Shown: one piece after another, positions 35,853 through 42,023 of the stretch
Numbering within the stretch: position 1 is the first letter of the stretch
Layout of the letters: the number at the start of each line of letters is the position of its first letter
Source of the DNA: Ciceribacter sp. L1K22
Lineage (GTDB): Bacteria; Pseudomonadota; Alphaproteobacteria; Rhizobiales; Rhizobiaceae
Assembly: GCF_017599385.1 (NCBI RefSeq)
Contig: NZ_JAGFPK010000002.1
Span: 310,001-374,000 of the forward strand
Direction of reading: 5' to 3'
DNA length: 64,000 bases
The notes under the pieces: generated by a model
Seen by the model: the letters and a program-made list of their open reading frames with translations, nothing else
The model's database searches: none
Told to the model about the DNA's origin: nothing
Position numbers and translations under genes: made by a program

Positions 35853-36134
35853 TTACGCTGAAATGACGTCGCGCCATTCGGGATGCCGCTCCACCTGGCT
35901 TCGGAAGAATGGACATAGCGGCACGATCTTCCAGCCGCCAAGTCGGGCGGCCTCGACCGCGTGGGCCGCCAGCTTCTGACCGATCCCCTGTCCGCGCATC
36001 GCATCCGGAACCTCGGTGTGGTCGACGATGATCAGGCTCGGGGAAGCCCTGGAATAGGTAAGTTTCGCCGTCTCATCGCCAACTATCATGGTGTAGGCGC
36101 CACCGCTGTGGCCTTCCTGGTGCGTGATCGTCAT
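35853..36134 (-). CDS. Small GNAT-family N-acetyltransferase
   Basis: A 93-residue protein of the short GNAT group (YidJ/YjdJ-like). TLIIVDHTEVP-like strand-turn (here SLIIVDHTEVPDAMRGQGIGQKLAAHAVE, about 33-61) contains the acetyl-CoA pyrophosphate loop RGQGIGQKL. GWKIVPLCPFFRSQVERHPEW is the typical C-terminal stretch. Substrate unknown. The start region overlaps nothing annotated, and the divergent PqiA-like gene begins about 100 bp away. Confidence 0.8.
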   Translation of the reverse strand: MTITHQEGHSGGAYTMIVGDETAKLTYSRASPSLIIVDHTEVPDAMRGQGIGQKLAAHAVEAARLGGWKIVPLCPFFRSQVERHPEWRDVISA

Positions 36135-36231
36135 CGTATCCTCTCAATTTGACCTTGGTCTCTTCCTGACACGCTCATATAGGCTAAAAGGGCATTCAAC
36201 CCCAGGGATGAAGCGCGGGAGGACACTTGCG

Positions 36232-36699
36232 ATGATCTGGCTACGCGCGACATTGCTGGTGGCGGCACCGTTCTGTCTTGCTCTTGGCTTCACCTTGCCA
36301 CTTCTTCGCCTGGAGACGTTCTATGTCGTCAGCCGCACGCCGTCGCTCGTCGAAATCGTCGGGTCGCTGTGGTCGGGAGGAGATTACGTACTTGCGTCTC
36401 TCGTGGCCGTCCTCTCCATGGTCCTGCCCACATTGAAGCTGATGTTGCTGGCTGCGGAGGCCATCGGGCAACGCGCCTCGCCGGACAAGTCAGGGCACTG
36501 GCAGCGCCTCCTGCCTCATCTCGCCCGCTGGTCCATGATGGATGTGATGCTCGTCGCGATCGTGATCTTCGCCGCAAAAAGCAGCGGCCTGGCGAGTGCT
36601 TTCACTCAGCCAGGCCTCTGGTTTTTCGCGGTCTCTGCAATGATCGCGGGCGTGTTGCCCGCAGTTCTTAAAAGCGGAATGAATAAAGCAGATGTTTAA
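36232..36699 (+). CDS. PqiA-like integral membrane protein
   Basis: A 155-residue protein with four predicted membrane spans (LLVAAPFCLALGFTLPLLRL; VLASLVAVLSMVLPTLKLML; MMDVMLVAIVIFAAKSSGL; LWFFAVSAMIAGVLPAVL). The central LARWSMMDVMLVAIVI motif and the LPTLKLML segment are hallmarks of paraquat-inducible protein A domains, present here as one half-unit. PqiA/YebS proteins act in lipid transport with MCE proteins; no MCE gene is nearby. The ATG at 36232 was chosen for its GGGAGGA ribosome-binding site; another lies eight codons upstream. Its stop codon overlaps that of sciP. Confidence 0.75.
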   Translation: MIWLRATLLVAAPFCLALGFTLPLLRLETFYVVSRTPSLVEIVGSLWSGGDYVLASLVAVLSMVLPTLKLMLLAAEAIGQRASPDKSGHWQRLLPHLARWSMMDVMLVAIVIFAAKSSGLASAFTQPGLWFFAVSAMIAGVLPAVLKSGMNKADV

Positions 36700-36971
36700 T
36701 GGCGATACTGCTGAATTCTTGTGGTGCGCAGGCCGGGAAGGCCATGATCGTTGATGGAGCTCTGCCAGGAGAGGAATTCCTCGACCGTAAGCGTATAGCG
36801 TTCGCACGCTTCCTCAAGGCTGAGCAGGCCGCCTCTGACGGCGGCGACGACTTCCGCCTTGCGGCGAATGACCCAACGGCGCGTATCCGGCGGCGGCAGG
36901 TCGGCGATTGTGAGCGGGCTGCCATCGGGGCCGATGACATACTTCACTCGGGGGCGTATCATTTCGGTCAT
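36696..36971 (-). CDS. sciP: CtrA inhibitor SciP (DUF1153)
   Basis: A 91-residue helix-turn-helix protein. It shows the conserved DUF1153 core: VKYVIGPDGSPLTIADLPPP, RRWVIRRKAEVVAAVRGGLL and SLEEACERYTLTVEEFLSWQ. In Caulobacter SciP binds CtrA and blocks its activation of target promoters in G1. Its location 1.7 kb from ctrA keeps the circuit genes together. Its upstream region has a near-consensus CtrA box and two GATTC sites. The start MTEMIRPRV is the first Met; MIRPRV three codons later is an alternative. Confidence 0.92.
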   Translation of the reverse strand: MTEMIRPRVKYVIGPDGSPLTIADLPPPDTRRWVIRRKAEVVAAVRGGLLSLEEACERYTLTVEEFLSWQSSINDHGLPGLRTTRIQQYRH

Positions 36972-37377
36972 TGGACTCTCTACACATACTCAAGACCACA
37001 GGCGCTCATCCTAACCATGCACCTTTAAAATTTGGCTAAGCAGCCTGTAACGATTTGATAAGTATTTAAGCAAAGTGATTCACCGGATCTTGAGGGGAAT
37101 GATTCACGTCGATCTGCTGCCGTTGCGTAAACTTGCGGCAGTTGCATAGGAGTTATGCCTAATTTGAATTATTTTAATGTATGATTTCGTGTAGAAGGCA
37201 CACCAACGTTACGGTGCATGCCATGCGTGCATACGAGCCGACCTCCAACCCGCTGACCTGTCGACACGGTTCCGTCATCCGGAACGCTCGCCGTCGTAAA
37301 ACCGTTAGCAAGGTCGAGACTAGAAGCAGCCTGCACACTCAGTCCAATGTCGGAATCGTTCCGACGATGAGGAATTT
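36972..37377. promoter_or_regulatory. Divergent control region of sciP and the LuxR-type gene
   Basis: This 406-bp gap holds no supported gene. Near sciP it has TTAA AATTTGG CTAA (37025-37039, one mismatch to the CtrA box) and GATTC sites at 37077 and 37101 in repeated GATTCAC words. Near the LuxR gene it has two 17-bp inverted repeats, GTTCCG-N5-CGGAAC (37269-37285) and GTCGGAATCGTTCCGAC (37349-37365), plus TGCATGC-N3-GCGTGCA (37215-37231). Confidence 0.5.
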
Positions 37378-38112
37378 ATGTACCGAGCCGTAGACACAGG
37401 TCATGCAGACCATGCAGTGGATGCCAGTTCCGATTTACGGGACGACGCCGGAAATGATGCAGTTGCGCGCCGTCTGATGGCACTGGGCAAGGCGCATGGT
37501 ATGCCGTTTTTTCTGGTGGCGAGCTTTCCCAAGGCGGATAAGCCCGAATTCCTCGCCAATCTGATCAGCTGCAACTGGCCTGCATCGCTGCGCGATATCT
37601 ATCATTCGACCGATGCCTTCGGTTTCAGCAAGCTGGTGGGTCGCCTGCGGCAAGGTGTGAGACCGTTCTTCACCCGCGAATGCCTTTTTTCGACGGCATT
37701 GAACTCGGAATCGGATGCAGACCAGAAGCTTCTGTTCGAGAGCCAGGGCCTGGTCTCCAGCATCGCGTTCTCGTTACACGACGCTCATCTCAATCACTAC
37801 ATCTTCGTGTTCTCGGGGACGCGAGACGCTCTTCCGCAGGAAGACGTCGCTAAGCTCTATTTCGGAGCACTGGAACTGCTGGATCTCGACCTCACACGCT
37901 CGCCGCAGGACGGTCCGCGGGAGAAGTTGTCCGCACGCGAACTGGAGTGCCTTCGCTGGTCGGCCGCGGGCAAAAGCAGCGAGGAGATCGCCGTTATCCT
38001 GAACATCTCTGGACATACGGTCATCAGCTATCTGAAGAGCGCGATGCGAAAGCTTGACTCGGTCAACAGGATGCAGGCGGTCGCTCGAGCTTGCCGATTC
38101 CGCCTGTTGTGA
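37378..38112 (+). CDS. LuxR-family transcriptional regulator
   Basis: A 244-residue regulator. The N-terminal 170 residues resemble a weakly conserved autoinducer-binding-type domain (SFPKADKPEFLANLISCNWP, FESQGLVSSIAFSLHDAHLN). The C-terminus is a clear GerE/LuxR helix-turn-helix (LSARELECLRWSAAGKSSEE onward to SYLKSAMRKLDSVNRMQAVA). No luxI-type synthase is near, so it is an orphan regulator. It starts 12 bp after a perfect 17-bp palindrome that could be its own operator. The gene is convergent with the ExoY-like gene, which makes polysaccharide control plausible but unproven. Confidence 0.82.
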   Translation: MYRAVDTGHADHAVDASSDLRDDAGNDAVARRLMALGKAHGMPFFLVASFPKADKPEFLANLISCNWPASLRDIYHSTDAFGFSKLVGRLRQGVRPFFTRECLFSTALNSESDADQKLLFESQGLVSSIAFSLHDAHLNHYIFVFSGTRDALPQEDVAKLYFGALELLDLDLTRSPQDGPREKLSARELECLRWSAAGKSSEEIAVILNISGHTVISYLKSAMRKLDSVNRMQAVARACRFRLL

Positions 38113-38140
38113 TCCGATTAGTCGTCGATGGAGTCTAGGC

Positions 38141-38878
38141 TCAGAAGCCGCTGCCGCCGCGGATTTCCGACATCACGGTGCCGACAAGGATTTTGATGTC
38201 CAGCCAAATCGAGAAGTTCTCGATGTAATAGAGATCGCAGGCGATACGGGCACGGGCTTTGGCCGGACGATCCGTTGGGCCACGCAAACCGCGCATCTGC
38301 GCCAGTCCCGTTATGCCGGGCCGCATGGCGTGACGGCGGTGATATTCCGGAACAAGGCTTTCATAGGGCATGCCCGCAGCAAGCATGCCGATAGCATGGC
38401 AGCGCGGGCCGACCAGCGACATATCGCCCATCAGCACATTGAACAGTTGCGGCAGTTCGTCGATGTTGGTCTTGCGCAGGATAGCGCCCATTCGCGTTAC
38501 GCGCGGATCGTTTTTCACCGTCTGCGCGACCCCGGTCGTGTCGCAGAGGTCGGTTCGCATGGAGCGGAACTTGTACACCCTGATTGTCTTGCATCCCTTG
38601 CCCCAGCGGTGCTGCCTGAACAGAACCGGACCGGGACTGTCGAGCTTGATCAAAAGCGCGACCGTCAGGAAAAACGGCAGCAACAGCAGAAGAGCGAGAC
38701 CTGACACGAAGATGTCGAGCGATCGCTTCAAGGCGTAATGCACCGCCACCTGGCGATTGTCATCGCGACCGTTGAACGAGGCCGCTTCGATGTACGCCAT
38801 GGGAGCAGACATTGCTGCGGGGCGTGCGGTATCCGAATCCTGGATTTGCGCAATACTCACGGTTTTCGCCTCGTTCAT
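38141..38878 (-). CDS. ExoY/UppE-like undecaprenyl-phosphate sugar transferase
   Basis: A 245-residue polyisoprenyl-phosphate hexose-1-phosphate transferase. One membrane-associated hydrophobic helix (FVSGLALLLLLPFFLTVALL, about 57-76) precedes the conserved catalytic core. The core includes SPGPVLFRQHRWGKG, the KFRSMRTD motif, the LRKTNIDELPQLFNVL motif with the catalytic Asp-Glu, and MSLVGPR. It starts polysaccharide repeat synthesis on the lipid carrier. No other exopolysaccharide gene adjoins it, and a perfect CtrA box stands 66 bp upstream. This recalls holdfast/unipolar adhesin initiators such as UppE, but the specific polymer is not known. Confidence 0.85.
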   Translation of the reverse strand: MNEAKTVSIAQIQDSDTARPAAMSAPMAYIEAASFNGRDDNRQVAVHYALKRSLDIFVSGLALLLLLPFFLTVALLIKLDSPGPVLFRQHRWGKGCKTIRVYKFRSMRTDLCDTTGVAQTVKNDPRVTRMGAILRKTNIDELPQLFNVLMGDMSLVGPRCHAIGMLAAGMPYESLVPEYHRRHAMRPGITGLAQMRGLRGPTDRPAKARARIACDLYYIENFSIWLDIKILVGTVMSEIRGGSGF

Positions 38879-38944
38879 TCATGATGGTTGCGCCAAGACA
38901 CCCTGGTTGAATAAATCACCTTTTCGGCAAAGTCATTCGCAAAA

Positions 38945-38959
38945 TTAACGGTTGGTTAA
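38945..38959 (+). promoter_or_regulatory. Perfect CtrA-type box upstream of the ExoY-like gene
   Basis: TTAA CGGTTGG TTAA (followed by C) matches the CtrA consensus exactly and is nearly palindromic (TTAACGGTTGGTTAAC). It lies 66 bp upstream of the start codon of the minus-strand ExoY-like gene. The AT-rich stretch 38960-39157 beyond it shows no gene. Confidence 0.6.
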
Positions 38960-39157
38960 CTTAACCAAGTCCCGTTGCAAGACGGTCACGGCATTTTTGG
39001 CCGTCCTGCAAAGTTTGTCCTATTTGTGGCGGTGAATATTTCTCGACTGATCGTATTTTAATCTATTGAAGACTAAAAACGATGCATTTGTCGAAAATTT
39101 AACAATTGTGTGACGGTTTTTTGGGCTTTGGATTTAACCGTCTTTTCTGTCCGCTAT

Positions 39158-40189
39158 TCATATTAGGTAAACCTCAAGGTCTAGGTTTTCCGGGGAAAAA
39201 TCGATCGTCGATGCGCCCGAAAATCCGATGGTGAGACTGTCTCCGGTGACCAGTTGCGCCAGGCAGTTGACGCAATTTTGGTCGTTTGCCTGTCCTGTCA
39301 GCGAGGCTAGCGCGATCGACTCGTTTCGCAGAACCGTAACGTGATGACCAGAGGACGCGCTCGTCCGGAGCCGCAGATTTATCGCATAGAAGCCGTCGGC
39401 AGGGACAATGAGTCGATTGCCGATACCGCTCCCCGGCGCTGCTGAACCGAGCGTGAAGCCACCTTGGCTAAACAAAATCGTGTCGAAGCCGATCTGCGAA
39501 TCGTTTGGTGGAACATAGGCGCCGATAGACAGTGTTGCCGATACCAACGGGCGGTTCGGCTGGTCGACCACCCCTGCCAGTGAGACGTCCAGAGCGGTAA
39601 ACCAGTTGGTGCCGTCCGGACTGACCTTGAGGGCAAGTCGGCTGCTTCCAGCCAGACCGATCTCCGCATGGCCGAGCCAATCCGTCTGGAAAACGACAGC
39701 CGCCGTGTCTGCCGACGCCTGCCTGTTGATTGTCAGTCGATGATCAGAGCCTGCGTGGTTGAAGAGCGTCGCCGGTGCCGAGACACAAAGCCGGTTCGTG
39801 TTGTCCGCCGTCGCATTGATCCCGAGCGTGCCGACGCTTGCGTGCGACGGCAGGACAATCGATTGCCACTGGCCCTCCGCAAAGATTTTCATGTCGTGGT
39901 CGCCGGGGAAGTATGCCCTCCAGCCTTCCCTGGGGGAGAGAAAAAGCCACGCGCCGTCCTGCCGGACGGCAATCTTTCCGTCCTTGCCGGACCAGGCTCC
40001 GCCGGCCCCTGCGGAGACGATAAAGCAGTCGCCATCGGCTGCGTCTTCCGGTGTGTCGACGAGATCGTCGACCAGAACGAGCTGAGTTATGGCGTCCAGA
40101 CGCGTCAGCGCGTCGTTATGAGTGATATGTTTCTGCGCCTGTGCTTGCCTGAGGTAGGGCAGGTCGAGGTTCGGTGTGGTCTCGCGCAT
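39158..40189 (-). CDS. DUF2793 protein, phage/GTA tail-associated type
   Basis: A 343-residue protein. The N-terminal 110 residues match the DUF2793 pattern: LDLPYLRQAQAQKHITHNDA, then LDAITQLVL and DGAWLFLSPREGWRAYFPGD. The remainder is beta-rich with a C-terminal C1q/TNF-like module (GFDTILFSQGGFTLG onward, YAINLRLRTSASSGHHVTVL), as in some phage fibres. DUF2793 proteins are found with phage tail or gene-transfer-agent genes in alphaproteobacteria (from memory). Here it stands alone. The ATG has AAGGAGA upstream; the frame is open further but without support. Confidence 0.75.
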   Translation of the reverse strand: MRETTPNLDLPYLRQAQAQKHITHNDALTRLDAITQLVLVDDLVDTPEDAADGDCFIVSAGAGGAWSGKDGKIAVRQDGAWLFLSPREGWRAYFPGDHDMKIFAEGQWQSIVLPSHASVGTLGINATADNTNRLCVSAPATLFNHAGSDHRLTINRQASADTAAVVFQTDWLGHAEIGLAGSSRLALKVSPDGTNWFTALDVSLAGVVDQPNRPLVSATLSIGAYVPPNDSQIGFDTILFSQGGFTLGSAAPGSGIGNRLIVPADGFYAINLRLRTSASSGHHVTVLRNESIALASLTGQANDQNCVNCLAQLVTGDSLTIGFSGASTIDFSPENLDLEVYLI

Positions 40190-40479
40190 CGTTGGTCTCC
40201 TTCTAACGGCCGGACATTTCCGGATCACGCGCCGATGATTGTCGCTTGCCGACGGAGAAGGGGGATGCGGAGGACGAGGAAAAAATGTGGTTCTTTGATA
40301 ATTAAGGGAGTATCTCCCCGCCTCTTTGTGGTGCTTGAATATCGACTTTAGGTCTGTGTCGCGTGTGCTTTCCCGGCATCTCGCCCGATGTCCCAAAATG
40401 CACGATTGACGTCCCGCATGGACTTGCTCTTTGGCGCGGCTGTGCGAATGTGGCCGCCACATATCCACAGGACCAACAG

Positions 40480-41733
40480 ATGCGTTACTCCGCCCTCTCC
40501 ATCGTCAGGGAAGCGTTCTCAGGCAACAGGAACTGGAAGCCGGCTTGGCGTGAGCCCGAGCCGAAGCCGCATTACGACGTTATCATTGTCGGCGGCGGCG
40601 GCCATGGGCTTGCCACCGCCTACTACCTCGCCAAGGAATTCGGCGTCACGAATGTCGCGGTGATCGAGAAGGGATATCTCGGTTCCGGCAATATCGGCCG
40701 CAACACCACGATCATCCGCTCTAACTACATGCTGGAAGGCAACGAGCCGTTCTACGAGCTGTCGATGACGCTGTGGGAAGGGCTGGAGCAGGACTTCAAC
40801 TTCAACGCCATGGTCAGCCAGCGCGGCATCGTCAACCTGTTCCACTCCGACGGCCAGCGCGATTCGTATGCGCGGCGCGGCAATGCGATGAAGATCCACG
40901 GCGTCGACGCGGAACTGCTCGACCGCGAGCAGGTTCGCAAGATGATGCCGTATCTGAATTTCGAGCATGCGCGCTTCCCGATCCTGGGTGGCCTCCACCA
41001 GAAGCGCGCCGGCACCGCCCGGCACGACGCTGTCGCCTGGGGTTATGCGCGCGGCGCGGACAGTCGCGGCGTCGATCTTATCCAGCATTGCGAGGTGACA
41101 GGCATTCGCCGGGACGCCGATGGTCACGTGCTCGGCGTGGAGACGACCAAAGGCTTCATCGGCTGCGGCAAGCTGGCGCTGGCAACCGCTGGCAATACCT
41201 CGTTGACCGGACGGATGGCAGGCCTCGAACTACCGATCGAGTCGCATGTCCTGCAGGCTTTCGTCTCGGAAGGCGTCAAGCCGGTTATCGATAACGTTAT
41301 CACCTATGGTGCCGGACACTTCTATATCTCGCAGTCGGACAAGGGTGGTTTGGTGTTCGGTGCGGACATCGATTATTATTCCTCCTATGCCCAGCGCGGC
41401 AATCTTGCGACCGTCGAGCATACGATTGAGGAAGGCGTGTCGTTGATCCCGGGCCTTTCCCGGCTGCGCGTTCTGCGCGCCTGGGGCGGGGTCATGGACA
41501 TGTCGATGGACGGCTCGCCGATTATCGACAAGACACCGATCGACAATCTCTACCTGAACTGCGGCTGGTGTTACGGCGGCTTCAAGGCGACGCCCGCTTC
41601 GGGCTTCTGCTTTGCGCACCTGATTGCCCGCAACGAGCCACATCATGTCGCACGCCTCCTGCGCCTTGATCGCTTCCGTCGCGGTTTTGCTGTCGACGAG
41701 GGCGGCAAGGGCCCGCAACCCAATCTTCATTGA
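40480..41733 (+). CDS. soxB: Sarcosine oxidase, beta subunit
   Basis: The 417-residue beta subunit holds the FAD site (DVIIVGGGGHGLATAYYLAK, about 33-52) where sarcosine is oxidised. His173 in GGLHQKRAG agrees with the position I recall for covalent FMN attachment. The C-terminal LYLNCGWCYGGFKATPASG stretch is typical. Heterotetrameric sarcosine oxidase turns sarcosine, tetrahydrofolate and O2 into glycine, methylene-tetrahydrofolate and H2O2. The ATG has AGGA at good distance; further upstream in-frame codons are unlikely to be used. It is the first gene of soxBDAG. Confidence 0.95.
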   Translation: MRYSALSIVREAFSGNRNWKPAWREPEPKPHYDVIIVGGGGHGLATAYYLAKEFGVTNVAVIEKGYLGSGNIGRNTTIIRSNYMLEGNEPFYELSMTLWEGLEQDFNFNAMVSQRGIVNLFHSDGQRDSYARRGNAMKIHGVDAELLDREQVRKMMPYLNFEHARFPILGGLHQKRAGTARHDAVAWGYARGADSRGVDLIQHCEVTGIRRDADGHVLGVETTKGFIGCGKLALATAGNTSLTGRMAGLELPIESHVLQAFVSEGVKPVIDNVITYGAGHFYISQSDKGGLVFGADIDYYSSYAQRGNLATVEHTIEEGVSLIPGLSRLRVLRAWGGVMDMSMDGSPIIDKTPIDNLYLNCGWCYGGFKATPASGFCFAHLIARNEPHHVARLLRLDRFRRGFAVDEGGKGPQPNLH

Positions 41734-41741
41734 GACATCCG

Positions 41742-42023
41742 ATGGCCAGCCTGATTCATTGCCCGCATTGCGGGGTTCGACCGAAAGAAGAGTTCTCCAT
41801 CAGGGGAGATGCGGTGCCGCAGCGTCCGTCGCCTTCGGCCGATGACGATGCGTGGTACCGGTATGTATTTGTTAGAGACAATCCCAAGGGGCGCATCCGG
41901 GAATACTGGCACCACACCGGTGGCTGCCGCCGCTGGCTCGTCGTGGAGCGCGACAATGCCATGAGCCACGAGGTCTTTTCCGTACGGGATGCCGCCGATG
42001 TGGCGCGGGAGGCGGGCCGATGA
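41742..42023 (+). CDS. soxD: Sarcosine oxidase, delta subunit
   Basis: A 93-residue zinc-binding subunit. CPHCG (Cys7, Cys10) and HHTGGCRRW near residue 57 supply the metal ligands, and the closing MSHEVFSVRDA is characteristic. It stabilises the complex and forms part of the folate channel. The ATG at 41742 follows soxB by eight bases and the stop overlaps the soxA start by four bases (ATGA). Confidence 0.94.
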   Translation: MASLIHCPHCGVRPKEEFSIRGDAVPQRPSPSADDDAWYRYVFVRDNPKGRIREYWHHTGGCRRWLVVERDNAMSHEVFSVRDAADVAREAGR

